Position numbers and translations under genes: made by a program. The notes under the pieces were generated by a model. It saw only the letters and a program-made list of their open reading frames with translations, did no database searches and was not told the origin of the DNA. From DATCRE01 sp035493595 (GTDB lineage Bacteria; Bacteroidota; Bacteroidia; Cytophagales; Cyclobacteriaceae), in the NCBI GenBank assembly GCA_035493595.1, contig DATJHZ010000295.1:1-7166 (forward strand): DNA of 7,166 nucleotides. Direction: 5' to 3'. Positions 1 through 6,154 of the stretch are shown here, one piece after another (the stretch's first letter is position 1; every line of letters begins with the position of its first letter).

Positions 1-87
1 CCTGTAAAGGAAGCTTTGGGAAATAATTTTAGCTATACGGAAATTAAACTGGCTATTGCACACCTCAAACGACCAATAGAATTATAA
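1..87 (+). CDS. 3' end of an unidentified gene (partial)
   Basis: The first reading frame is open from the left edge through 28 codons and ends in TAA at 85-87. The visible C-terminus contains GNNFSYTEIKLAIAHLKRP, a mixed helical-looking stretch ending in IEL. I do not recognise the family, and 28 residues are too few to assign a function. It lies on the same strand as phr with a 67-base gap, so it could be the preceding member of the same transcript, but the hairpin at 108-146 may separate them. That this is a real coding end is inferred from the open frame and its position. Confidence 0.55.
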   Translation, partial: PVKEALGNNFSYTEIKLAIAHLKRPIEL

Positions 88-107
88 TTCAATCACAAAA
101 CATTTCC

Positions 108-146
108 CTGTGTAGTTTGTTAGTCATATGTTCAACAACTAAACAG
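108..146 (+). promoter_or_regulatory. imperfect hairpin immediately upstream of the phr start (attenuator, terminator or operator)
   Basis: The arm at 108-121 (CTGTGTAGTTTGTT) pairs with the arm at 134-146 (AACAACTAAACAG). This gives 4 bp, a G/A mismatch, 5 bp, a bulged T and 3 bp, so 12 base pairs around a 12-base loop (122-133) that contains CATATG. A T-rich run (TATTCTTTT) follows directly at 148-156 and merges with the TTG start of phr at 155. The layout fits a weak intrinsic terminator or attenuator for the upstream gene, a leader hairpin controlling phr translation, or a protein-binding palindrome. The pairing is read directly from the sequence; the role is inference. Confidence 0.45.
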
Positions 147-154
147 CTATTCTT

Positions 155-1468
155 TTGAATTCATTAGGCAACGTAATAGATAAATCAACAACACTCTTTT
201 GGTTTCGCAGAGATCTTCGTCTTCATGACAATGCCGGACTTTATTATGCCCTAAAAGAAAATAAAAATGTTCTGCCTCTATTTATTTTTGACACTGCTAT
301 TCTTGAAAAACTAGAAGACAAGAAGGACAAACGAATTGCTTTCATCCATCAATCTCTTCATATTTTACATCAACAGCTTGCAGAGCTAGGAAGCGCACTG
401 CTGGTGCTCTATGGAAATCCCGTAGAATTGTATAAAACCATTAATGCAAAAGCTGTTTATACCAACCATGATTACGAACCATATGCTCGCGAACGTGATA
501 AAACAGTTCAGGGAATTCTGGAAGCAAAAGGATCAATATTTAAAACATTTAAAGATCAGGTAATCTTTGAGAAAGATGAAGTGTTGAAAGATGATGGTAA
601 GCCCTACACCATCTTTACGCCGTACAGTAAAAAATGGAAAGTGAATCTCTCTGCCTTCTTTCTTAAAAGTTATCCTGTTGAATCGTATTTTAAAAACTTC
701 AAAAAGATTTCGCCGCTTGAAATTCCTACGCTGACCGATATTGGTTTCTGTGAAGTAGAAAACTTTCAATTTCCGGAAAGAGTCATCAAACAATCCATTG
801 TAGAACACTATGATAAGCAGCGCAACTTCCCTGCTATTAAAGGAACAACCAAACTCAGTCTCCACCTTCGCTTTGGTACGGTAAGCATACGCAAGCTGGC
901 ACAGGTAGCGAAAAAGAAAAACGAAGTCTGGCTGAATGAATTAATCTGGCGTGATTTCTACCACATGATTCTCTGGCACTTTCCTCACGTACAAAACAAA
1001 GCCTTCAAACCTTTATATGATCACATAGCGTGGCGCAATAATGTTGATGACTATAAAGCCTGGTGCGAAGGGAAGACTGGCTATCCTATAGTCGATGCAG
1101 GCATGCGTGAACTTAATGAAACAGGCTTTATGCATAATCGTGTACGCATGATTGTTGCCAGTTTCCTCACTAAACATTTACTTATCGATTGGCGATGGGG
1201 AGAAGCGTACTTTGCACAGAAGCTTCTTGACTTTGATCTTGCTGCTAATAATGGCGGATGGCAATGGGCAGCGGGTTCAGGTTGTGATGCAGCTCCTTAC
1301 TTTCGTGTTTTCAATCCTGAATTGCAGACTATTAAATTTGATCCTGAGAGAGTTTACATTAGAAAATGGGTTCCTGAAGTTGATACGCCTGATTATCCTA
1401 AACCAATTGTTGATCATAAATTTGCAAGAGAACGCGTTCTTAAAGCTTACAAAGTTGCCTTATCTTAA
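155..1468 (+). CDS. phr: deoxyribodipyrimidine photolyase (class I CPD photolyase, cryptochrome/photolyase family)
   Basis: This flavoenzyme uses blue or near-UV light to split cyclobutane pyrimidine dimers in DNA. At 437 aa it is a little shorter than E. coli PhrB (about 470). The N-terminal alpha/beta antenna domain begins with LFWFRRDLRLHDN (residues 14-26) and runs to about 165; the helical FAD-binding domain covers about 230-435. By position against E. coli, the electron-transfer Trp triad is kept as W369, W346 and W293. The FAD-contacting Asn is N365, and the dimer-pocket residues are E262, W265, N328, M332 and W371. The HNRVRM motif favours CPD over (6-4) repair. The E. coli folate-antenna pair Asn-Glu reads Tyr-Ala here (YEPYARERD, residues 107-115), so the antenna is uncertain. 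TTG at 155 is the only standard start codon: an in-frame TAA lies at 140-142, and no ATG, GTG or TTG occurs between 155 and the conserved motif. It appears to lead the four-gene cluster; the next gene starts 33 bases on. Confidence 0.95.
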   Translation: MNSLGNVIDKSTTLFWFRRDLRLHDNAGLYYALKENKNVLPLFIFDTAILEKLEDKKDKRIAFIHQSLHILHQQLAELGSALLVLYGNPVELYKTINAKAVYTNHDYEPYARERDKTVQGILEAKGSIFKTFKDQVIFEKDEVLKDDGKPYTIFTPYSKKWKVNLSAFFLKSYPVESYFKNFKKISPLEIPTLTDIGFCEVENFQFPERVIKQSIVEHYDKQRNFPAIKGTTKLSLHLRFGTVSIRKLAQVAKKKNEVWLNELIWRDFYHMILWHFPHVQNKAFKPLYDHIAWRNNVDDYKAWCEGKTGYPIVDAGMRELNETGFMHNRVRMIVASFLTKHLLIDWRWGEAYFAQKLLDFDLAANNGGWQWAAGSGCDAAPYFRVFNPELQTIKFDPERVYIRKWVPEVDTPDYPKPIVDHKFARERVLKAYKVALS

Positions 1469-1501
1469 AACAATGTCAGCTCATTTCATGTTATTGATGT
1501 T

Positions 1502-1987
1502 ATGAAGATATACCACATTAAACGGAAGCAAACATTGCCAATAGGTGTTGAAGAGGCGTGGGATTTCTTTTCATCACCTTCTAATCTCACAAAGATCACA
1601 CCTGCAAAAATGGATATTCATGTTCTTTACATTTCTGGCGGTGATAAAACTTATGCAGGACAAATCATTCACTACAAACTGAAGATTCTCTCCATTTTCA
1701 AAATACACTGGACAACAGAAATAACCCACGTACGCGAGCCTCATTACTTTGTCGATATTCAGTTGGCTGGTCCTTATGCATTGTGGCATCATCAGCATCA
1801 CTTTCGAGAAATAGAAAATGGTGTTGAAATGATCGATGAACTCAATTATGCTATACCTTTTGGTTTACTGGGGAGACTTGTTAACTGGCTTTTTGTTGCC
1901 CGGGAAGTAAATGCTATTTTTGACCATCGTTTTACCGTATTGAAGAGGTACTTTTTGAAAGCAAAACTTCAGAAGGATTTGATATGA
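1502..1987 (+). CDS. SRPBCC (START/Bet v1-like) ligand-binding-fold protein, function unknown
   Basis: This 161-aa protein looks like a single SRPBCC helix-grip domain, a fold that makes a deep hydrophobic cavity for lipids, polyketides, sterols or similar ligands. Family-like features are the opening strand and helix (LPIGVEEAWDFFSSPSNLTKITP, in parts, residues 12-34), the central strands with GPYALWHHQHHF (90-101), the DELNYAIPFGLLG turn (112-124) and a long C-terminal helix (about 125-155). No signal peptide or membrane anchor is apparent, so it is probably cytoplasmic. Relatives are sometimes labelled 'cell division inhibitor', but nothing here supports that. The gene lies 33 bases after phr and its stop overlaps the crtZ start (ATGA at 1984-1987), which implies co-translation with crtZ. 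A role in binding or handing over a carotenoid, lipid or other hydrophobic ligand is a guess from context. Family assignment is fairly confident; function is unknown. Confidence 0.8.
   Translation: MKIYHIKRKQTLPIGVEEAWDFFSSPSNLTKITPAKMDIHVLYISGGDKTYAGQIIHYKLKILSIFKIHWTTEITHVREPHYFVDIQLAGPYALWHHQHHFREIENGVEMIDELNYAIPFGLLGRLVNWLFVAREVNAIFDHRFTVLKRYFLKAKLQKDLI
1971..1977 (+). promoter_or_regulatory. possible Shine-Dalgarno site for crtZ
   Basis: AGAAGGA lies 6 bases before the crtZ ATG, inside the end of the SRPBCC gene. It is the only purine-rich, SD-like stretch found before a start in this window, and it supports the ATG at 1984 and coupling across the ATGA overlap. Bacteroidota often initiate without such sites, so its importance is uncertain. 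Confidence 0.4.
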
Positions 1988-2478
1988 CTATCACAACCAT
2001 CATAGCCTGCACGTTCATCACTATTGGTACATTTCTGTTCTGGGAATTTATCGCCTGGTTCTCGCATAAATATATCATGCATGGCTTTATGTGGACCTGG
2101 CATAAATCACATCACACTGTTCACAATCATGCTACAGAGAAAAACGATTTATTTGCAGTAGTCTTTAGCATTCCATCTATTGTATTGTTTTTTTATTTTT
2201 CATACGTACAATACAATCCTTATATGCTTGCCGTTGCGCTTGGTATTTTTTTCTATGGATTGTTCTATCTGATCTTCCATGATATTATTGTACATCAACG
2301 CATTAAATGGCGTCCACAAAAGAGAGGTAAGTATTTGCAGCGCATTATCAATGCACATTACATTCATCACAGCAGGCATACCAAAGAAGGATGTGAAGCC
2401 TTTGGTTTTTTAATTGCTCCTAAAAAATATGAGCCAAAGAAATTTGAATTAAAGAACACCAGACAAGAAACTCAATAG
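1984..2478 (+). CDS. crtZ: beta-carotene 3-hydroxylase (fatty acid hydroxylase superfamily)
   Basis: This is a membrane di-iron hydroxylase that adds 3-hydroxyl groups to the beta-ionone rings of beta-carotene, giving cryptoxanthin and then zeaxanthin. The 164-aa length is normal for bacterial CrtZ. All four histidine motifs are present in order: HKYIMH (residues 28-33), HKSHH (40-44), HDIIVH (99-104) and HYIHH (125-129). Together they match the canonical HX4H, HX2HH, HX4H, HX2HH pattern. The C-terminal FGFLIAP (140-146) is also typical of the family. Hydrophobic segments at about 3-25, 57-75 and 79-98 would span the inner membrane, with the histidines on the cytoplasmic side. The start overlaps the preceding stop by four bases, and the cyclase that makes its substrate starts two bases after its stop. 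Substrate preference (zeaxanthin or partly hydroxylated products) cannot be read from the sequence. Confidence 0.95.
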   Translation: MTITTIIACTFITIGTFLFWEFIAWFSHKYIMHGFMWTWHKSHHTVHNHATEKNDLFAVVFSIPSIVLFFYFSYVQYNPYMLAVALGIFFYGLFYLIFHDIIVHQRIKWRPQKRGKYLQRIINAHYIHHSRHTKEGCEAFGFLIAPKKYEPKKFELKNTRQETQ

Positions 2479-2480
2479 CG

Positions 2481-3185
2481 TTGAACTCAAAATATTTATA
2501 TCTGTCTATAGACCTGTTGTCGGTAATTGTTCCGTTCATCTCGAGCTTTTACTCAAAAGCTCCTTTCTATAAAAAATGGAAATTTCTCGGATGGTCGACG
2601 TTAATTACCGCGACCGTTTTTATTATATGGGATGAAATCTTTACACGGATTGGTGTGTGGGGATTTAACCCGGCGTACTTAACAGGTTACTATTTTTTCA
2701 GCTTGCCTATTGAAGAAATTCTATTCTTCTTTTGCATTCCGTATGCCTGCGTGTTCACGTACGAGGCATTGAACTATGCTTTTAAAAAAGAAGACATTTT
2801 CTCAAAAAATAATATTCTCACTTTTATACTCATTATCGTTTTACTAATTGGAGGATTATTAAATCTGCATCGATGGTACACTTCCGTTACGTTTATCGTA
2901 CTGGCAGTCTTACTAGCTTACCTGACAATCAAAGTGAAGCCCACCTATATGGGTCGGTTTTATTTTTCCTTTCTAATTACGCTGATACCTTTTCTTATTG
3001 TTAACGGTATTCTAACAGGATCATTCATTGAAGGAGAAGTAGTGTGGTATAATGATCACGAGAATCTTGATATTCGCATCGGTACCATTCCATTGGAAGA
3101 TATGTTTTATGGAATGCTTTTGATATTGATGAATATATCAATATTCGAGTGGCTGCAGGTGAGAGATAAGGCTGTAATCAATTGA
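2481..3185 (+). CDS. crtYcd: lycopene beta-cyclase, fused CrtYc-CrtYd type (lycopene cyclase domain protein)
   Basis: This integral-membrane enzyme cyclises the psi ends of lycopene to beta-ionone rings (lycopene to gamma- and then beta-carotene). It belongs to the family in which actinobacterial CrtYc and CrtYd, fungal CarRA-type and archaeal cyclases are found, not the flavoprotein CrtY/CrtL family. The 234 residues form two related halves. The first (about 3-100) carries FIIWDEIF (48-55), GVWGFNPAYLTG (58-69) and PIEE (76-79). The second (about 112-228) carries VVWYNDHENLDIRIGTIPLE (in parts, 187-205) and PLED (204-207). The acidic PIEE/PLED motifs are characteristic. About seven hydrophobic helices can be drawn, near 5-22, 34-52, 73-96, 111-128, 133-150, 158-179 and 205-225. 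TTG at 2481 follows the crtZ stop by two bases and puts KYLYLSIDLL at the usual N-terminal position; no ATG is available nearby. Its product feeds CrtZ. It is the last gene of the cluster, followed by a terminator. Confidence 0.92.
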   Translation: MNSKYLYLSIDLLSVIVPFISSFYSKAPFYKKWKFLGWSTLITATVFIIWDEIFTRIGVWGFNPAYLTGYYFFSLPIEEILFFFCIPYACVFTYEALNYAFKKEDIFSKNNILTFILIIVLLIGGLLNLHRWYTSVTFIVLAVLLAYLTIKVKPTYMGRFYFSFLITLIPFLIVNGILTGSFIEGEVVWYNDHENLDIRIGTIPLEDMFYGMLLILMNISIFEWLQVRDKAVIN

Positions 3186-3220
3186 TGAGAATAACACCAC
3201 TCTAAATGTGAGCATAAAAT

Positions 3221-3253
3221 AAAAGACCGACTCTAAATCAGAACCGGTCCTTT
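3221..3253. terminator. likely bidirectional terminator between convergent genes
   Basis: GACCG (3225-3229) pairs with CGGTC (3245-3249) around a 15-base loop. Beyond a bulged C at 3250, the flanking AAA and TTT runs extend the stem. On the minus strand the stem is followed by TTTTATTTTAT, and on the plus strand by CTTTACTCTTTT. It sits between the end of the cyclase gene (plus) and the end of the lysine-rich gene (minus), exactly where a shared terminator is expected. The stem is short, so efficiency is uncertain. Confidence 0.65.
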
Positions 3254-3278
3254 ACTCTTTTAAATAAAGAAATTAAAA

Positions 3279-3554
3279 CTAGCTTTCAGCTTTTACTGCT
3301 TTCTTTTTCTTGTCTTTCTTTTTGCCTTTCAATACATCTTCAACGTAAGTAAGCGTCTTCTCAGTTCTTGCTTTCTTTTTCGTTTCACGTTTAATGATGT
3401 CGGCAAACATAGTTGCAAGTTTTTTGGAGTTCTTGCTGATAGCCTTTTTAACTTTTTTACTGGCCTTAGGAAGTTCTAACTTGCCAAGCGCCTCATTCAC
3501 TGAATCATTTATCAAACCCCGGAGAGCTCGCTTTGATGTTTTGTTCTTTTCCAT
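3279..3554 (-). CDS. small lysine-rich basic protein, function unknown
   Basis: I do not recognise a named family. The 91-residue product contains 26 lysines and 4 arginines against 11 acidic residues, so it is strongly basic. Residues about 8-30 and 31-76 could form amphipathic helices, with regularly placed Leu, Ile, Val and Ala between paired lysines (ASKKVKKAISKNSKKLATMF, residues 31-50). The tail from residue 77 is almost all lysine (KGKKKDKKKKAVK). There is no signal peptide, transmembrane segment or cysteine. The composition suggests contact with nucleic acid or another polyanion, as in histone H1-like or ribosome-associated proteins, but this is inference from composition only. The ATG at 3552-3554 is the natural start. 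The gene stands alone, convergent with crtYcd and 115 bases downstream of the permease gene, with its own candidate promoter and a shared terminator. Confidence 0.75.
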   Translation of the reverse strand: MEKNKTSKRALRGLINDSVNEALGKLELPKASKKVKKAISKNSKKLATMFADIIKRETKKKARTEKTLTYVEDVLKGKKKDKKKKAVKAES

Positions 3555-3583
3555 ATAATCAATTTGACTAGAACTAAAAGTAG

Positions 3584-3616
3584 CAAATGTTATAGTAGAA
3601 TGAATGGCTTAACAAA
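3584..3616 (-). promoter_or_regulatory. candidate Bacteroidota-type promoter for the lysine-rich gene
   Basis: Reading the minus strand, TTTG (3616-3613) is followed after 20 bases by TAACATTTG (3592-3584). This resembles the Bacteroidota sigma-ABfr pattern TTTG, about 19-21 bases, TAnnTTTG, except that three bases rather than two separate TA from TTTG. The start codon at 3554 lies about 30 bases downstream of the -7 element, a reasonable leader length. The one-base spacing deviation makes this tentative. Confidence 0.35.
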
Positions 3617-3631
3617 AACTTAATATTGGAA

Positions 3632-3650
3632 CAAAAAAAGTCGTTTTTTG
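3632..3650 (-). terminator. possible weak A/T hairpin terminator after the 800-aa permease gene
   Basis: On the minus strand, C-AAAAAA, a CGAC loop and TTTTTTT-G form a short stem made almost only of A-T pairs, about 20 bases after the permease stop, with its own T run as the 3' arm. It could end the permease transcript. Without a GC core it is weak, and it may be merely an AT-rich spacer upstream of the next promoter. Confidence 0.25.
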
Positions 3651-3669
3651 ATAGCAAAAACATCGTTTC

Positions 3670-6072
3670 TTATTCATAGCGCAATGAGTTTACCGGATTG
3701 GACAACGCCGTTTTAATGGCCTGATAGCTCACTGTAAGCCATGCAATGGCAATTGCCCCAAAACCACTCCATACTAATATGAAGGGATCTACATTAACAC
3801 GATAAGCAAAATCATTAAGCCATTGATCTGAAACATACCATCCCACTGCTGCAGCTGGAATGAAAGCTATGAGCACTAATAATGTGAACTCTCTTGAAAG
3901 CAACAGCGTAAGATTTACTACTGATGCACCCATAGCTTTACGAATACCAATTTCTTTTGTGCGTTGTTCAGATGTAAATGCTGCCAGCGCAAATAATCCG
4001 AGACTGGCAATAAAAATAGCAAGGCCAGAGAATACGGTGAACACATCACCCATACGTTGCTCTGATCGGAAGAGTCTGTCGAAATCTTCATCAAGAAATT
4101 TATAATCGAAAGGTTCATTAGGAGCGAGCTTTTTCCAGGCTGCTTCAATACAGGCGATGGCTTCTTTTGGATTACCCTTGTATCGAATCATTAACTGATT
4201 GGCAGTTTTTCCCAAACGAATTGATATAGGCCTTACATGATCTTTGAGTGATTCAAAATTAAAGTCTTTGATCACGCCAATTATTTTTAAATGCTCAGGC
4301 TTTGAATCATTAAAAAGCAATTCTTCTTTTAATGGATTGGTGTATCCAAATTCTTTCACGGCTGCTTCATTAATTAAGATCGCTGTTGAGTCTGAAGGAA
4401 AGTCTTTCGAAAAATAACGTCCTTCTTTCAACTCAAACTTCATCAGGTCAAAATGATCATAATCACCATAATAAACTCCCATGATATGATCTTGCTCCGA
4501 TCCTATCGCTTTAAAAACCGTAGTATTATTAACACCCGGAAATGTGTTGTTAGTATAGCTTGATGATTCAATAGTGCTTATGGCGTCAACTGAATTTTTT
4601 AGCGCCACTGCGTTTGTTCCTATCCGATCGGTATTATGCAGAATCAATACATTATTTTTATTCATACCAAGGTCGCGGTTCTGCATGTAGTTGATTTGCT
4701 TATATACTACGGCAGTGAAAATGATCAGAAAAATTGATAAGGCAAACTGAGCGATTACCAATGCACTGCGAACACCTTTGCTCTTCATACCTGCACGAAC
4801 TTTTCCTTTCAACACTTCAACTGCATTAAAGGAAGTTAGATAGAAGGCAGGATAGCTGCCCGCGATTAATCCAACAATAATCACAAGACCTATCAACCCT
4901 ACAATTGCCGGAGCGGAAGCAAGTGCGTGCATACCTAATTCTTTTCCGGAGAGAAGATTAAAATAGGGCAACAGAATTGCGCAAAGTCCTACAGCCAGTA
5001 CGACAGTAATAAAACTATAAATGATAGACTCTGACAGGAACTGAGCAATCATCTGGCCGCGCAATGATCCTAATGTTTTGCGCAAGCCAACTTCTTTTGC
5101 ACGACCTGCAGAACGTGCTGTCGACAAATTCATAAAATTGATACACGCTATAACAACAATAAATATTCCGATACCACCGAAGAAATAAACGTACATCATA
5201 CTTCCTCCGGGCTCGATATCTCCTTGCGATGTTGATTTTAAATGGATGTCCGTAAGTTTGGTTGTATAATATCCATACGCACCACCTTGTTCTTTCATGG
5301 CTTTCAACGAAATGCCCATGAATTTTTCTACCTCAGGCCCTACATATTTAACTACAAGATCATCGAACTTCTTTTCAATGGCAGGTATTGATCCACTCTT
5401 GTTGATGACGAAATATGTGAAGAGATAATTATTTAACCAGATACCTGACTTAAGATTATCAGATGATTGACTCGATAACAATATGTCGTACTTAAAGTGA
5501 GAGTTGGTTGGGCAGTTAGGTGTGAGGCCTGTAACTTTATATGATTTATTATCATTTCCGATCACTAATAATTTTCCTATAGGCGATTCTGTGCCAAAGT
5601 ATTTTGTTGCCATACTTTCTGTGAGCACAATCGTATTTGGTTCTTGCAATGCTGTCTTAGGATCACCTTCAAGCATGCTAAAAGTCCAGAAACTAAAAAA
5701 ATTAGAATCAGCAAAGAAAACCTTCTCTTCAATAAATACTTTCTCATTGTTACGAACTACACATTGACCAAAATAAGGTACAACTCGTGTCGCTTCATCA
5801 ACGCCAGGTACTTCTTCTACCAATGCAGCAAAAAGCGGCGGACAAGTATTAGCGGTGCGAATATCCTGCCCTCCTATCTTACCATGAAGACCAACCTGGT
5901 AAATGCGATCGGCCTTATCATGAAAGCGATCGTAGCTAAGTTCATCAGCTATATAAATAACAATGAACAGGCAGGCAGTTATACCTGTGGTCATTCCTAA
6001 AATGTTAATAGCTGAAAAGAATTTATATTTCAGAATATTACGAATAGCGACAGTAAAATAATTCTTTAACAT
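3670..6072 (-). CDS. ABC transporter permease, FtsX/MacB-like with two periplasmic and two FtsX domains
   Basis: This inner-membrane permease of the MacB/FtsX (type VII) superfamily has the duplicated 800-aa architecture common in Bacteroidota. TM1 is at about 20-42, followed by YDRFHDKADRIYQV (47-60), the usual opening of the first MacB-like periplasmic core domain (about 43-290). The first FtsX domain has TM segments near 293-315, 347-371 and 391-413, with the cytoplasmic motif KEVGLRKTLGS (326-336). TM5 (about 436-457) leads to a second periplasmic domain (about 458-676), with NRDLGMNKNNVLIL (465-478) and IIGVIKDFNFESL (597-609). The second FtsX domain has KEIGIRKAMGAS (706-717) and TM segments near 677-699, 724-747 and 764-783, ending in NPVNSLRYE. 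Such permeases usually work with a separate ATPase in mechanotransmission or efflux of lipids, peptides or drugs, but the substrate is not predictable here and no ATPase gene is visible. The ATG at 6070-6072 starts the conserved MLKNYFTVAIRNILKYK N-terminus. A paralogue lies 79 bases upstream. Confidence 0.93.
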   Translation of the reverse strand: MLKNYFTVAIRNILKYKFFSAINILGMTTGITACLFIVIYIADELSYDRFHDKADRIYQVGLHGKIGGQDIRTANTCPPLFAALVEEVPGVDEATRVVPYFGQCVVRNNEKVFIEEKVFFADSNFFSFWTFSMLEGDPKTALQEPNTIVLTESMATKYFGTESPIGKLLVIGNDNKSYKVTGLTPNCPTNSHFKYDILLSSQSSDNLKSGIWLNNYLFTYFVINKSGSIPAIEKKFDDLVVKYVGPEVEKFMGISLKAMKEQGGAYGYYTTKLTDIHLKSTSQGDIEPGGSMMYVYFFGGIGIFIVVIACINFMNLSTARSAGRAKEVGLRKTLGSLRGQMIAQFLSESIIYSFITVVLAVGLCAILLPYFNLLSGKELGMHALASAPAIVGLIGLVIIVGLIAGSYPAFYLTSFNAVEVLKGKVRAGMKSKGVRSALVIAQFALSIFLIIFTAVVYKQINYMQNRDLGMNKNNVLILHNTDRIGTNAVALKNSVDAISTIESSSYTNNTFPGVNNTTVFKAIGSEQDHIMGVYYGDYDHFDLMKFELKEGRYFSKDFPSDSTAILINEAAVKEFGYTNPLKEELLFNDSKPEHLKIIGVIKDFNFESLKDHVRPISIRLGKTANQLMIRYKGNPKEAIACIEAAWKKLAPNEPFDYKFLDEDFDRLFRSEQRMGDVFTVFSGLAIFIASLGLFALAAFTSEQRTKEIGIRKAMGASVVNLTLLLSREFTLLVLIAFIPAAAVGWYVSDQWLNDFAYRVNVDPFILVWSGFGAIAIAWLTVSYQAIKTALSNPVNSLRYE

Positions 6073-6097
6073 AGAAGAGAATATTTGGATAACCGTT

Positions 6098-6131
6098 TGA
6101 CGCTTTATTTTCTATAAATGTTACAGCGTCA
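6098..6131. repeat. 7-bp perfect inverted repeat between the two permease genes
   Basis: TGACGCT (6098-6104) and AGCGTCA (6125-6131) are perfect reverse complements separated by 20 AT-rich bases. On the minus strand the hairpin would sit in the leader of the 800-aa permease, 25 bases before its ATG. No T tract follows on the minus strand, so a terminator is unlikely. A leader hairpin or an operator for a dimeric regulator are the alternatives. Confidence 0.45.
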
Positions 6132-6146
6132 TCAAAAATCTTAAAA

Positions 6147-6154
6147 CAAATTTA
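6147..6154 (-). promoter_or_regulatory. possible -7 element (TAnnTTTG) for the 800-aa permease gene
   Basis: The minus strand reads TAAATTTG, an exact match to the Bacteroidota -7 consensus TAnnTTTG; its TAA is the stop codon of the upstream permease gene. No TTTG -33 element is found at the expected distance, so only half of the promoter is supported. Co-transcription from the upstream gene is an equally good explanation. Confidence 0.22.

Noticed and set aside
116..157. TTTG at 116-119 and TA...TTTG at 148-157 as a Bacteroidota promoter for phr
   Set aside because: The spacing is wrong (28 bases between elements, 4 instead of 2 within the -7 motif), and the second element overlaps the start codon.
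533..865. Open frame of 110 codons on the minus strand inside phr
   Set aside because: It is antisense to strongly conserved photolyase sequence and its translation has no recognisable domain.
1152..1505. Second plus-strand open frame across the end of phr
   Set aside because: It overlaps the conserved FAD-binding region of phr in another frame; the photolyase reading explains the sequence fully.
1502..1987. Reading the SRPBCC gene as a cell division inhibitor
   Set aside because: That label is sometimes attached to related proteins, but nothing in the sequence or context supports a division role.
3199..3238. Direct repeat ACTCTAAAT at 3199-3207 and 3230-3238
   Set aside because: Only 9 AT-rich bases, one copy lying mostly in the terminator loop; most likely chance or a small local duplication, with no sign of an attachment site.
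3860..4148. Open frames on both strands over the end of the 800-aa permease gene
   Set aside because: Both are alternative frames of the conserved second FtsX domain and show no family features.
5504..6000. Plus-strand open frames opposite the start of the 800-aa permease gene
   Set aside because: They lie antisense to the first periplasmic domain and have cysteine- and serine-rich, featureless translations.
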